A stretch of DNA of 64,000 bases from Thiomonas arsenitoxydans (GTDB lineage Bacteria > Pseudomonadota > Gammaproteobacteria > Burkholderiales > Burkholderiaceae_C): contig NC_014145.1 of assembly GCF_000253115.1 (NCBI RefSeq), forward strand, positions 3,100,001-3,164,000, read 5' to 3'. A program made the position numbers and the translations under genes. Positions 54,865 through 63,984 of this stretch are shown in pieces (positions within the stretch are counted from its first letter, which is position 1; every line of letters begins with the position of its first letter). The notes below the pieces were generated by a model. It had not been told where the DNA came from. It did not search any database and saw nothing but the letters and a program-made list of their open reading frames with translations.

Positions 54865-55371
54865 ATGCGTTGGTCCAGTCTGCTGCGACACCTGCGCTTT
54901 GCGCCCTGGCAAACCCGCCGGGCGTTTCCGCAAGCCACGCTGGCCGCCATTGCCAGGGCCATTCACGCCGCTGAGCAGGCGCACGGCGGCGAAATCCGCT
55001 TTGCGGTTGAAGGCGCGCTCGATCTGCCCGAACTCTGGCGCGGCCTGAGCGCCCGCGAGCGCGCTATCGAGGTGTTCTCGCACCTGCACGTCTGGGATAC
55101 GGAGCACAAGGACGGAGTGCTGATCTACCTGCTGCTGGCCGAGCGGGACGTGGAAATCGTGGCCGACCGCGGCATCCACCAACGGGTGCCGAGCGACGCT
55201 TGGGAGCAGGTGTGCCGCAGCATGGAAGCGCTGCTACGCCAAGGCCGCTTCGAGGCCGCCGCGCTGCAGGGCGTGGCCGAAGTCAGCGGCCTGCTCGCCC
55301 TGCATGCGCCGCCGCGCAGCAGCGAAAAACGCAACGAGTTGCCCGACTGGCCAGTGGTGCTGCGGCTTTAG
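54865..55371 (+). CDS. TPM-domain protein (second copy)
   Basis: 168 residues starting MRWSSLLRHLRFAPWQTRRAFP, with a TPM domain (AAIARAIHAAEQAHGGEIRFAVEGAL, FSHLHVWDTEHKDGVLIYLLLAERDVEIVADRGIH) but no membrane helices or Gly-rich tail, unlike the gene before it. It forms the third gene of the lemA-TPM-TPM operon. The MITE copy 2 begins 17 bases after the stop. Confidence 0.9.
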   Translation: MRWSSLLRHLRFAPWQTRRAFPQATLAAIARAIHAAEQAHGGEIRFAVEGALDLPELWRGLSARERAIEVFSHLHVWDTEHKDGVLIYLLLAERDVEIVADRGIHQRVPSDAWEQVCRSMEALLRQGRFEAAALQGVAEVSGLLALHAPPRSSEKRNELPDWPVVLRL

Positions 55372-55387
55372 GGCCTGCTGGCCCTAC

Positions 55388-55571
55388 TTCAACCCAGATT
55401 TTCCATTGGGACATGGGATGATGGCGCGGCGGATTGGGGATGGATTTGGCCTTGCGCGACAAGCCCATAGCCCGAGCTATGGGCGCGAAGCGCGGGGGCG
55501 AAGACGCCCCAAACCGCCCGCCAGCGCCCATGTAGGGGCGTAGCCCCGCCTAATGGAAATTCTGGGTTCAA
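55388..55571 (-). repeat. MITE-like element, copy 2 (184 bp, inverted)
   Basis: The reverse complement of copy 1 with under 10 mismatches by eye and the same length. Its terminal repeat includes the TCA that is the stop codon (TGA) of the asmA-like gene on the minus strand at 55568-55570. No clear target duplication was seen at either copy. Confidence 0.88.
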
Positions 55572-57892
55572 GGAAACAAACCCTTGAACAGGCCAGGAAC
55601 CGCCTTCTGCAGCGGCTGGGCCTGGGCGGGTGCGAGCTGTTTCTGCAGTTCGTTCTGCAAGGTATTTTTCAAGGTCTGCTTCAACAGATTCCCGCCCGCC
55701 TGCGACCACAACACGGTGTAGCTCGGCTGGGCAAAACTGCCCGCGATACGCACCGGCACGGTGACGCCGCGCAAGACCGCGAGATCGGCCCCGCCCTGCC
55801 CGCGCGGCGAACCGACGACGGCGGGCAGCAGCAGATAGTCCAGACGCTGCCGGGGCAGATCGAACCAGCCCTCGCCGCCCACGCGCAGCAGCGGGCTCTG
55901 CACCATTAGGTCGCTGTTGTTCGCCACCCCGTTCTGCAGCACAAAGGTGGCGCCGAGCGCGGTGAAATCAGTCTGCTCACCCGCGGTGGCGGCGAACTGC
56001 CCATCCTTGCGTGCCGCCAGCAGGGCGCGGGCGTTACGCAGCATCTGTGCCAGATTGAAGCCCTTCACAGCGCCGTTGCGCACATCGAGCCGCGCCTTGC
56101 CCGAAAGGCTGGCGATGAGCGCGGGCAGCGTCTGGCCCTGTGCCGACAGGTTCATCGTCCAGTTGGCCTTGCCGAGCAAAAAATCTTTGCCGACCAAGGC
56201 CTGCAATACCGGCTGCACGCTGACATCGCGCCCGCTTTGCTGCAGGGTGTATTGCTGCTGCGCCAGATTCACCCGCAGATTCGCGTCCACACTGCCGCCA
56301 AAGCCCTGCGCACTGAAAGGCTGCAAGGCCAGCGTCTTGCGGTCGCTGGTCAACTGGCCCTGCACCGCGCTCCATTGCATGCCCTTGAACAACAGGCTGC
56401 CAATCTTGAATTGCGCGCCCAGCCCGAGTTTTTGAAAGGCTGCCAGGTCGATGGGGGCAGGCGCGGGCGCGGCGGCTTTTGGTTGGGCGGCGGGCGGCGG
56501 CAGCCAATCGTCGAGGTTGAGGCGGTCGGCATTCACGTCGAGGCGCAGGGTGTCGGGCTGCGCCCAGCCGCCCGACAGCTTCATCCCGCTGCCGGCCAGC
56601 AGGCCTTGGAGCTGAAACTGCGCGGTAGGTCCGCTCATGGGGCCGTTCGCGCCGCCGTCGTATTGCGCATTGCCCTGCAGCGCCAGGGTCTGCGGTTTGG
56701 CGCTAGGGGTGAGCTGGCCCGAGAGCTTGATCGCGGGCAGAACATAGTGCGCATGAGTGAGGTCGAGCTGCAGCGGCGAGGCCAGGGTCAGGCGCATCGC
56801 CCCCGGCTTTCCGGCGGCGCCGCGCTGCACATCGCACTGCGCCACGGGAACGCGCAGCGCGCTCCAGGCGCCCGCGGCCTGCTGGGCCTTGCACTGCAGC
56901 TGCAGCGCCTGCGCCGCGCCGATCTCGGCGCTGGCATCAAGCGGCCCGATCTGCACGGTGTCGCCCTTGGCTTCGAGCGTTGGCAGGCTGATCTGCGCAC
57001 TCAAGTTTTCCCCGCTCTCTGTGCGGCCGGTGGTCTTGATGCGCCATTGCCGCGCCGTCAGCGCCCACAATGAACCAGTGCGCAGCCCGAGTTGGTCGGC
57101 GCTGAGCTGAGCCTGCATCGCCTTCAGTCCCGGCACATCGCCCTGCGCCGACAGCGCCAGATCGGTCAGCGCCACGCTGTGCTGCGCCGGGTCGGCCAGC
57201 AACTTGCCGCGCAGGGCGATGCGGGTTGCCAGCGCGGGTTGGACGAAGCGCGCCGTGGTCTCCAGGTGGAAGGCCCCGGCGTTGCCGCCGTCCAGACCGG
57301 AAAGGCCGACGTCCAGGCCGTCGAGCTGGCCGTGGAGCTTGGCCTTGTCGTCGTCGTAAAAGAGCACGCCCTGCTCCACCTGCAGACGGTGCACCGACAG
57401 GCCCAGCGGGCTGCGCGGGGGCGCGGATTCGGGCTTGCTGTCGGGCAGCAGGTCGGCGAAATTCAAACGCCCCTGCGCGTCGCGGGCCACATGAATCTGC
57501 GGCTTGATCATCACCACCCGATCGACCACCAGCTTGCGCCGCAGCAGCGCGAACAGATCGAGGTGCAGTCGCAGATCGTCAGCCCGCGCGAAAACGGCGG
57601 GAGAGTCGCGCTCGCTCAAGGAAAACGGCCCGGTGCGCAGCGTCAGTGGCGGAAACAGCGTGATCTCGATCGTGCCGGGCAACGTCAACGTGCGGTGCTC
57701 GCGCTCCTGCACCACCTGGATCAGCGTAGCCTTGTATTGGTTCGGATCGAAGGTAAGCAGCAGAATGCTCATGCCGCCCACCACCAGAATGACCGCAGCC
57801 AGCAGCGCCGCCAGCAGCCCCTTGAACAGCCGCATCGGCCAGCGCCTGCGCGGCGCGGGCGCTTCGGGCTGCGGCGCAGTGACCTCAGTCAT
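55568..57892 (-). CDS. AsmA family protein
   Basis: 774 residues. One N-terminal transmembrane helix (LFKGLLAALLAAVILVVGGMSILLLTF), then the AsmA N-terminal domain (LTLPGTIEITLFPPLTLRTGPFSLSE) and a long beta-rich periplasmic part ending in the AsmA C-terminal region (GKARLDVRNGAVKGFNLAQMLRNARALL, NNSDLMVQSPLLRVGGEGWFDLPRQRLDYLLLP). Family members shape outer-membrane lipid and protein traffic. The last codons, GLFP and stop, run into the MITE terminal repeat, which provides the stop, so the native C-terminus may be slightly altered. Confidence 0.9.
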   Translation of the reverse strand: MTEVTAPQPEAPAPRRRWPMRLFKGLLAALLAAVILVVGGMSILLLTFDPNQYKATLIQVVQEREHRTLTLPGTIEITLFPPLTLRTGPFSLSERDSPAVFARADDLRLHLDLFALLRRKLVVDRVVMIKPQIHVARDAQGRLNFADLLPDSKPESAPPRSPLGLSVHRLQVEQGVLFYDDDKAKLHGQLDGLDVGLSGLDGGNAGAFHLETTARFVQPALATRIALRGKLLADPAQHSVALTDLALSAQGDVPGLKAMQAQLSADQLGLRTGSLWALTARQWRIKTTGRTESGENLSAQISLPTLEAKGDTVQIGPLDASAEIGAAQALQLQCKAQQAAGAWSALRVPVAQCDVQRGAAGKPGAMRLTLASPLQLDLTHAHYVLPAIKLSGQLTPSAKPQTLALQGNAQYDGGANGPMSGPTAQFQLQGLLAGSGMKLSGGWAQPDTLRLDVNADRLNLDDWLPPPAAQPKAAAPAPAPIDLAAFQKLGLGAQFKIGSLLFKGMQWSAVQGQLTSDRKTLALQPFSAQGFGGSVDANLRVNLAQQQYTLQQSGRDVSVQPVLQALVGKDFLLGKANWTMNLSAQGQTLPALIASLSGKARLDVRNGAVKGFNLAQMLRNARALLAARKDGQFAATAGEQTDFTALGATFVLQNGVANNSDLMVQSPLLRVGGEGWFDLPRQRLDYLLLPAVVGSPRGQGGADLAVLRGVTVPVRIAGSFAQPSYTVLWSQAGGNLLKQTLKNTLQNELQKQLAPAQAQPLQKAVPGLFKGLFP

Positions 57893-58033
57893 GGGCGGGA
57901 ATTACGCCCAGGCGCTGATGCGCCGGGGGCACAATGCGGGTTTTGTCGGTCAACATGGCGGCCGATTTTAGGCAGCTTGTCTGACAGCCCGAAGTTCCCA
58001 GAAACACAGCGCTTCAAGCGCAGCCATTCCATC

Positions 58034-59242
58034 ATGTCCTCCCCTTCTTCCGACCTTCTGATCTGCGGCGGCGGCATTGCAGGCAAGGCCTGCGCGCTGG
58101 CGCTGGCGCAGATCGGGCTGCAGGTCACCCTGCTGGGCGCGCGCCCGGCCGCCGCCCTGCCGACCCAGGGCTATGCCCAGCGCCTTTACGCGCTCAACGC
58201 CGCCTCAAGGCAATTGCTCGAAGAGCTGCGGGTCTGGCCGCAGATGCCGCCTGAGCGCATTCAGCCCATACAGGCCATGCACATCCGCGCCGATGGCGCC
58301 CAGCTCGCCTTCGATGCCCGCGACGCCCGCAGCGAGGCGCTGGCCTGGATCGTCGAGTCCGATGCGATCGAAACCGCGTTCGATCTGGCGCTGCGCTTCG
58401 AGCGTCGGGTTGTGATCGACCCGGCCCAGGCCGCGCGGCTGCAACGCCAGCCCGCGGCGGCAGGCTGGCAGGTGCAGACCGATGACGGCCGCGCCCTGCA
58501 GGCCGCGCTGCTCATCGGCGCCGACGGCGAGGACAGTCTGGTGCGCAAGGTCTCGGGCATCGCGATGGATACGCACGACTACCAGCAGCGCGGCGTGGTG
58601 GCCAATTTCCTCTGCGCCGCATCGCACGAGGGCGTCGCCTTCCAGACCTTCGCCGACGGCGGGGTGATCGCCCTGCTGCCGCTGGCGCCGATGCAGGGTC
58701 GGCCAATGGTGTCGCTGGTCTGGTCGGCCCCCGAGGCGCTGGCGCAAGAGTTGCTCGCCCTGCCGCCGCAGGCTCTGGCGCAGCGCGTCGAAGCGCACCT
58801 GCCCGCCTTGCGCGCGCAACACCTCGGGCCGCTGCAGGCCACCGGCCCCGCGGCAGCCTGGCGTCTGCAGCGCCAACTGGCCCGCCGCACCGTGGCCGAC
58901 GGTCTGGTGCTGATTGGCGACGCCGCGCATCGCGTGCATCCGCTGGCCGGTCAGGGCCTCAACCTGGGTCTGCAAGACGTGCAGGTGCTGGCCCGCACCC
59001 TGCAACAGCGCAGCGCCGGCCAGGCCGTGCACGACCCGCGGCTGCTGCGACGTTATTCCCGCGCGCGGGCCGAACAGGTGCTGGCGCTCGCCACCACCAC
59101 CGACACCCTCGCCCGGCTGTACGGCGCGGGCAGCCGGGTGCCCGGGCCGCTGCGCGCGCTGGGCCTGCAGACCGCCAATGCCCTGCCGCCCGTCCGGCAG
59201 TTGCTCACCCGCTATGCTTCGGGTCTTCCCTATCTTGCCTGA
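58034..59242 (+). CDS. UbiH/UbiF-type FAD-dependent monooxygenase
   Basis: 402 residues. The FAD-binding dinucleotide motif LICGGGIAGKACALALAQIG is at the N-terminus, a GADGEDSLVRKVSGI (DG motif) lies mid-protein, and GDAAHRVHPLAGQGLNLGLQDVQVL is the second FAD motif with the ubiquinone hydroxylase signature. It should hydroxylate the ubiquinone ring; which position (C5, C6 or C7) cannot be read from sequence. The start ATG 58034 is the only one matching the family. Confidence 0.9.
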   Translation: MSSPSSDLLICGGGIAGKACALALAQIGLQVTLLGARPAAALPTQGYAQRLYALNAASRQLLEELRVWPQMPPERIQPIQAMHIRADGAQLAFDARDARSEALAWIVESDAIETAFDLALRFERRVVIDPAQAARLQRQPAAAGWQVQTDDGRALQAALLIGADGEDSLVRKVSGIAMDTHDYQQRGVVANFLCAASHEGVAFQTFADGGVIALLPLAPMQGRPMVSLVWSAPEALAQELLALPPQALAQRVEAHLPALRAQHLGPLQATGPAAAWRLQRQLARRTVADGLVLIGDAAHRVHPLAGQGLNLGLQDVQVLARTLQQRSAGQAVHDPRLLRRYSRARAEQVLALATTTDTLARLYGAGSRVPGPLRALGLQTANALPPVRQLLTRYASGLPYLA

Positions 59243-59269
59243 CGCGCGTTTGTGCGCATTCCCGCCTAA

Positions 59270-60007
59270 ATGAACTCTTTGCTCTCCCGCTCCGTCGCGC
59301 GCGTTCTGCGCGGGGTCGCGTTGTCCGCGGCCTTCCTGTCTCTGCCGGTCATGGCGCAAACCCTGGCCGAAACCCGCGCCGCACTCGAAAAGGCCATGCC
59401 GGGTCTGCCTGCCAGCGCCAAGATCATCAAAACCCCCTATGCCGGGCTGTATGAAGTGGACGTGGGCAGCAAGATTTTTTACACCGACGCCAAGGCCACC
59501 TTTTTGTTCGCTGGCGAGATTTTCGACACCAAGACCCAGACCAACGTCACCAAGGCCCGGATCGACGATCTGCGCCGGGTGAACTGGAAGGATCTGCCGT
59601 TCAAAGACTCGTTCAAGCTGGTGTTCGGTAACGGCAAGCGCCAGATCGCGATTTTTGAAGACCCGTATTGCCCGTACTGCCACAAGATGGAAGCCACGCT
59701 GGAAAAGATGAGCAACGTCACGCTGCATGTGTTCGTCGTGCCCATCATCCGCCGCGAATCGATGCAACAGGCGCGCGACATCTGGTGCGCCCCCAACCGC
59801 AGCAAGGCCTGGCTGGACTGGATGAACAAGCAAGTGCAGCCGCCCGCGGCCGCGGCGACTTGCGTCGATCCGCTCAAGGCCAATGTGGAACTCGCGGAGA
59901 AGCTGGGCATTTCGTCCACCCCCACGCTGATCTTCACCGACGGCGACCGCATGGAAGGCGCCCTGCCGCAAGAGGAAGTCGAAAAGAAGCTGGCCGCAGT
60001 CAAGTAA
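59270..60007 (+). CDS. dsbC: Thiol:disulfide isomerase DsbC
   Basis: 245 residues with a signal peptide (RGVALSAAFLSLPVMA), the DsbC N-terminal dimerisation domain (IKTPYAGLYEVDVGSKIFYTDAKATFLFAGEIFD) and a thioredoxin domain with active site EDPYCPYCHKME (CPYC; the most common DsbC form is CGYC). The cis-Pro loop is GISSTPTLIFTDG. Two further Cys (IWC and ATC) may form the structural disulfide. It shuffles periplasmic disulfides. Confidence 0.93.
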   Translation: MNSLLSRSVARVLRGVALSAAFLSLPVMAQTLAETRAALEKAMPGLPASAKIIKTPYAGLYEVDVGSKIFYTDAKATFLFAGEIFDTKTQTNVTKARIDDLRRVNWKDLPFKDSFKLVFGNGKRQIAIFEDPYCPYCHKMEATLEKMSNVTLHVFVVPIIRRESMQQARDIWCAPNRSKAWLDWMNKQVQPPAAAATCVDPLKANVELAEKLGISSTPTLIFTDGDRMEGALPQEEVEKKLAAVK

Positions 60008-60008
60008 A

Positions 60009-60335
60009 TCAAGCCAAGCCGAAGCGCCACAGCAGATACACCGCCATGCCGCCCGCGATGGCGGCCAGTAGTTTGCGCGTACCCAGTGCCAGCGCGGCAC
60101 TGGTCAGCGCACCGGCCAGCCAGGGGTTGCGCCAACTCAAATCCCAGTGCTGGCCGTCGGGCAGCAACACCATGGGCACGACGATGGCGGTGAGCACCGC
60201 CACCGGCACATGGCGCAGCGCCTGCTGCACTCGCGGCGAAAACCTCAGCCGCCCGCCCAAGCCGAACAGGGTGTAGCGGATGGCGAAGGTCACCGCCGCC
60301 ATGCCGACGATCACCGCCCACAGGCTCCAGTTCAT
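60009..60335 (-). CDS. azlD: AzlD-type branched-chain amino acid exporter subunit
   Basis: 108 residues with three to four hydrophobic helices beginning MNWSLWAVIVGMAAVTFAIRYTLF, ending LLAAIAGGMAVYLLWRFG. This is the small partner of AzlC in LIV-E-type export. Its start overlaps the azlC stop by four bases. It is convergent with dsbC, 1 base apart. Confidence 0.9.
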   Translation of the reverse strand: MNWSLWAVIVGMAAVTFAIRYTLFGLGGRLRFSPRVQQALRHVPVAVLTAIVVPMVLLPDGQHWDLSWRNPWLAGALTSAALALGTRKLLAAIAGGMAVYLLWRFGLA

Positions 60336-61078
60336 CGCGGGTCTCCTGCGGCTTGCAGACGGCGGCGACCATCCATCCACACCCCGACCGCCACCCCGGC
60401 GAAGGCGGCGAGCATCAGGCCGAGCTTGTACGGCAGGTCGCGCGCCGCCAGCGCCACCACCGCCGCAGTGAGGGCCACGGCGATGCTGGGACGTTCGCGC
60501 AGCAGCGGCGCGACGATGCCCACGAAGGTGGCCACGAGCGCGAATTCGAGGCCGAGATGCGTCAAGGCCGGGCTGGCCTGCCCCAGAAACGCGCCGACCG
60601 CCGTCCAGCCCAGCCAGTTGGCGTACATCGCCGCGCCCGACCCCGCCGTGTACCAGTGTTTGAACGGCGCGCCGTCGTCGTGCGCGTAGCGGTGATGCAC
60701 CGCGGCGTAGGTCTCATCGGTCAGCCAGAACGCTAGCAGCACCCGCCAGCGCTGCGGCAGCCGCGCCATCTGCGGCTGCAGGCTGGCGGCGTATAGCAAG
60801 TGGCGCAGGTTGACGACCAGAGTGGTGAACACCACGACCAGCGCGCTGGCGCCGGTACCCAGCAGACTCAGCGCGATGAACTGCGCCGATCCGGCGAACA
60901 CCAGCGCCGACATGCCCAGCGCCCCGACGATGCCCAGCGGACTGGCCGATGCCAGCGCACCGAAAATCAGCCCGAAGGGCGCAGCGCCCAGGAGCAGCGG
61001 CAGGGTATCGCGCGCGCCGAGGAGAAATTCGGTGGAACGTCCCGCCGGGTGAGGCGAGGCAGAAGAAATCGAAGTCAT
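60332..61078 (-). CDS. azlC: AzlC-type branched-chain amino acid exporter subunit
   Basis: About 248 residues with seven or eight membrane helices. Family segments are GARDTLPLLLGAAPFGLIFGALA, FAGSAQFIALSLLG, VVNLRHLLYAASL and LTDETYAAVHHRY. Together with AzlD it is expected to export branched-chain or related amino acids. It is preceded on the same strand, 9 bases away, by an AraC-type regulator. Confidence 0.92.
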   Translation of the reverse strand: MTSISSASPHPAGRSTEFLLGARDTLPLLLGAAPFGLIFGALASASPLGIVGALGMSALVFAGSAQFIALSLLGTGASALVVVFTTLVVNLRHLLYAASLQPQMARLPQRWRVLLAFWLTDETYAAVHHRYAHDDGAPFKHWYTAGSGAAMYANWLGWTAVGAFLGQASPALTHLGLEFALVATFVGIVAPLLRERPSIAVALTAAVVALAARDLPYKLGLMLAAFAGVAVGVWMDGRRRLQAAGDPR

Positions 61079-61087
61079 GCCCACAGA

Positions 61088-61948
61088 CTAGCGGAACGGC
61101 TCGATGCGGTCTTGAACGTTCTTGCTCTGGATATAACCGCCAGGCGTGACACCGAAGGCGCGCTTGAACAGCCGGTGCAGATGCGACTGGTCGGCAAAGC
61201 CCAGACTCGCCGCCACCTCCGCCGGACTCAGCCCGCCGCGCAGCAGGCGCTTGGCCTGCGCCAGCCGCCACTGGTTGCGCAAGGCATGCGGCGGCAGTCC
61301 GACGCTGCGCGAGAACACACGGTTGAGGTGCCAGGGGCTCAGGCCCACCGCGCGCGCCAGATCGTCGAGAGTCAACGCTCCGTTGGGGTCGGCCCGCAAC
61401 AGCTCCTGCGCTCGGCGCACGGCGACATCCTCGCGTCCCGTGGCGGGCTCGACCACCCCGGCGTGGCGCAACAGCGGCGTCATGGCCTCGCGCCAAGCGC
61501 AGCTGCGAAGCAAGGGATCGCGGCAGGCGATCAGCACGGCGTGCAAGCCCTGCAAAGCACGGAACAACGCCGGGTCGTCGAACACCACCCGATCGAACAC
61601 CGGCAGCCGCGCATCGCCGTCGCGCAGCTCGGCCATGAGTTCGCCTAATTTCTGGGGCGCTGGGTAAAGTGCGCGGTAAGACCAGCCGGACTCGCCGCCA
61701 CTCTGGCCTGTGTGCACCTCTGCCGGCGGGATCACGATGATGCTTCCCGCGTTCGCCACGCCTTCCGCCCGTCTGCAACGAAAGCGCTCGCTGCCTTGTT
61801 CGATCAAGGCCACGACAAAGGTGTCGTGCACATGCGGTGCAAACCGGTGATGCACATAACGCGCCGTCAGCAGTTCCATGCCCGCGAAATCCGGGGCGAT
61901 ATGCATGCGGGCCGATTCGGTCTGCGGGGCGATGGCGGGTGAGGACAT
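61088..61948 (-). CDS. AraC-family transcriptional regulator
   Basis: About 286 residues starting MSSPAIAPQTESARMHIAP. The N-terminal cupin sensor domain (YVHHRFAPHVHDTFVVALIEQG, GSIIVIPPAEVHTGQ) precedes two HTH motifs (GALTLDDLARAVGLSPWHLNRVFSRSVGLPPHA and GGLSPAEVAASLGFADQSHLHRLFKRAFGVTPGGY). Adjacency to azlCD suggests it controls amino-acid export. The longer in-frame N-terminus has no family sequence. Confidence 0.93.
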   Translation of the reverse strand: MSSPAIAPQTESARMHIAPDFAGMELLTARYVHHRFAPHVHDTFVVALIEQGSERFRCRRAEGVANAGSIIVIPPAEVHTGQSGGESGWSYRALYPAPQKLGELMAELRDGDARLPVFDRVVFDDPALFRALQGLHAVLIACRDPLLRSCAWREAMTPLLRHAGVVEPATGREDVAVRRAQELLRADPNGALTLDDLARAVGLSPWHLNRVFSRSVGLPPHALRNQWRLAQAKRLLRGGLSPAEVAASLGFADQSHLHRLFKRAFGVTPGGYIQSKNVQDRIEPFR

Positions 61949-62094
61949 GCGCAGATTGTCCTGCAGACGCCGAGCGCTTCGACACAAAGTTGCGCCGCAC
62001 AAAAACCCTGCCCCACACTCGGAAGCACATGATTTGTCACCGCATTGGGCGTACAAGCTGTGGCACCCCCGAATCGACTTGACAGGAGACCGTG

Positions 62095-62511
62095 ATGCGT
62101 CTGTTCCATCTTGAACCGTCCGATACCCAACAGCTCGCGCAATGGTTGCAGCAAGCCGACGCGCTGGTGCTCGCCCAGGGCGGCGGCGATGTGCTCAGCG
62201 GCACTTTGCAGGATCTGCCCATTCTCCAGAACCTCATTGCGCAGCACCCGGCCGCGCCCACACCCGAGCAGCTGCACGCCGTTTCGGCCGCGCTCGGCCG
62301 TGTCTTGCTGCATGAGCAAGCGGGCAGCGAATGGGCCATCGTGCAAGGCGTGCATCAGCGCGGCTACGCCATCCGCCGCATGGGCACCCTGCACTGGGTG
62401 TCGCCCGAGGGCGCCCTGCGCTCGCATCTGCACGGCGGCGCCCGGCTCGACCTGCGGCAGCTGTTCGCCAGCTTGTGCGAGCGGCTGAACCCCCCGGCCA
62501 TGGCCGCTTGA
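62095..62511 (+). CDS. Hypothetical protein
   Basis: 138 residues, soluble, no signal peptide or membrane segment. Visible segments are MRLFHLEPSDTQQLAQWLQQADALVLAQGGG, WAIVQGVHQRGYAIRRMGTLHWVSPEG and LRQLFASLCERLNPP. I recognise no family. It is divergent from the AraC regulator and has a GACAGGAGA ribosome site, which supports real translation. Confidence 0.65.
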   Translation: MRLFHLEPSDTQQLAQWLQQADALVLAQGGGDVLSGTLQDLPILQNLIAQHPAAPTPEQLHAVSAALGRVLLHEQAGSEWAIVQGVHQRGYAIRRMGTLHWVSPEGALRSHLHGGARLDLRQLFASLCERLNPPAMAA

Positions 62512-62556
62512 AGCGGCGCATCCTGCGGTGATGAAGCCGCGCTTGATGCAACCGGC

Positions 62557-63984
62557 TTATGAAGTCGGCTTGAGCGGCGTGTAGCCGTCGTTCAGGGTGT
62601 GCAGGAAAGCGATGATGTCGCGCATGTCCTGCGCGGTCATCGCGGGCTGTTCGCCCAGTTTGCGGTTGAGCGGCGGATCGGTCACGTCCACATTGGCGCG
62701 GTACTGCGGCAGCAGGTCGTCGTACTTGCGCACCTGGCCGTCCACGGTGGGGTAGATTCTGCCCGGCTGCACGTCGCGGAAGTTGTAGAAATCGAGCACC
62801 TGCTTGAGCGAGTGATAGACCCCGTTATGGAAATACACCGGCCGCTGCGCCACATTGCGCAGCGTGGGAGTGAGGAACATGCCGCAGTAGGCAGTCTGGT
62901 TTTTCAGGTCGGTCCGGAAGGGGCCGCACAGCCCGATATCGAAGTAGTGCGGGTTCTGGTTCGCCGGAATCTGTGGATTACGCGGCACGCCCAGCGCCTC
63001 GTACTGCGTGTCGGTGAACAGCGGCGGCAGATGATCCTTGGTCGGCTGATCCAAATGGCAGGCAGCGCAATCGCCCTTGTTCACATCGTTGAACGCCAGA
63101 TAGCCGCGCATTTCCTGCGACGTCAGAGTCGCCCTGCCCTGCAGCCAGGCGTCGTACTTGCTGTTGAAGGCGTGGAACTGCGGGTCTTCGATCTGGTAAC
63201 GGGCGATCGCAAACAACGCCTCGGAAACCGTCTGCTTCGGGTCTGCAAACACATTGGGGCCGAAGAGTTGCAAAAACATCTTGGCATACGGCTGGCGCTC
63301 GATGATGGCGGCCACGCGCTGCGGCGTGCCCGCGTCCATTTCCACCGGGTTGAACAGCGGGCCACCCGCCTGCTGCTGCAGGGTATTGACCCGCCCGTCC
63401 CAGAACAGCCCGCCGGTGGGCACCAGATTTTGTACCGACTGCGCCGTGCTCTGCGCGGTCTTCTGCGCCCGCTGGCTGGTCTGCCCCAGCGCCGCGAGTT
63501 GCTGCAGGGTGATGGTTTCGTTCTCCTCGTTGTCCGGGCCGATGGAGAACGGCTGCTGCCGGTAGAGGTAGGCCAGCGACGGCGGCGGGCGAAAGCCGGG
63601 TGTAGTCATATTCGGCCCGCCCAGCATCACCGGCCCACTGCCCGGCGGCGGGTTGTAGCCATAGGCCGGATCATGACAAGACGCGCAAGACTGCTTGCCC
63701 GAGGCTGAAAGCGCCGTATCAAAAAACAACTGACGCCCCAGTTGCGCCACGGCCGAGAGGGGTTGCAGGGGCGGCAGCGCGAGCTGCACCGGATGCGGAT
63801 TGCCGCCTAGCGCGAAAGTGAAGCTCTGCACCGGATGCTGCAGCCAAACGACGGGGGGAATGCTCGGCTGCTCGTGCATGCCCCAGGCCAGCGCGCCGCC
63901 GCCCCCCGCAAGGGCAACGACCAGCGCAATGGCCAGGCGGCGTGTCCAGTGCGAGCGGCGCGGCTTGCTCGCAGGCGCCTGCAC
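62557..63984 (-). CDS. Di-haem cytochrome c peroxidase (CcpA/MauG family), 5' end near window edge
   Basis: At least 475 residues. A basic N-terminus and membrane anchor (RRLAIALVVALAGGGGALAWGM) precede two CxxCH haem sites, SCASCHDPAYGY (about 96-107) and GDCAACHLDQPT, plus the peroxidase-family LFFDTALSASGKQSC and FHNGVYHSLKQVLDFYNFRD segments. It is expected to reduce peroxide in the periplasm with c-type cytochromes. The GTG at 63984 may be the start, but the frame is open to the window end, so the true start could lie outside. Confidence 0.88.
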   Translation of the reverse strand: MQAPASKPRRSHWTRRLAIALVVALAGGGGALAWGMHEQPSIPPVVWLQHPVQSFTFALGGNPHPVQLALPPLQPLSAVAQLGRQLFFDTALSASGKQSCASCHDPAYGYNPPPGSGPVMLGGPNMTTPGFRPPPSLAYLYRQQPFSIGPDNEENETITLQQLAALGQTSQRAQKTAQSTAQSVQNLVPTGGLFWDGRVNTLQQQAGGPLFNPVEMDAGTPQRVAAIIERQPYAKMFLQLFGPNVFADPKQTVSEALFAIARYQIEDPQFHAFNSKYDAWLQGRATLTSQEMRGYLAFNDVNKGDCAACHLDQPTKDHLPPLFTDTQYEALGVPRNPQIPANQNPHYFDIGLCGPFRTDLKNQTAYCGMFLTPTLRNVAQRPVYFHNGVYHSLKQVLDFYNFRDVQPGRIYPTVDGQVRKYDDLLPQYRANVDVTDPPLNRKLGEQPAMTAQDMRDIIAFLHTLNDGYTPLKPTS

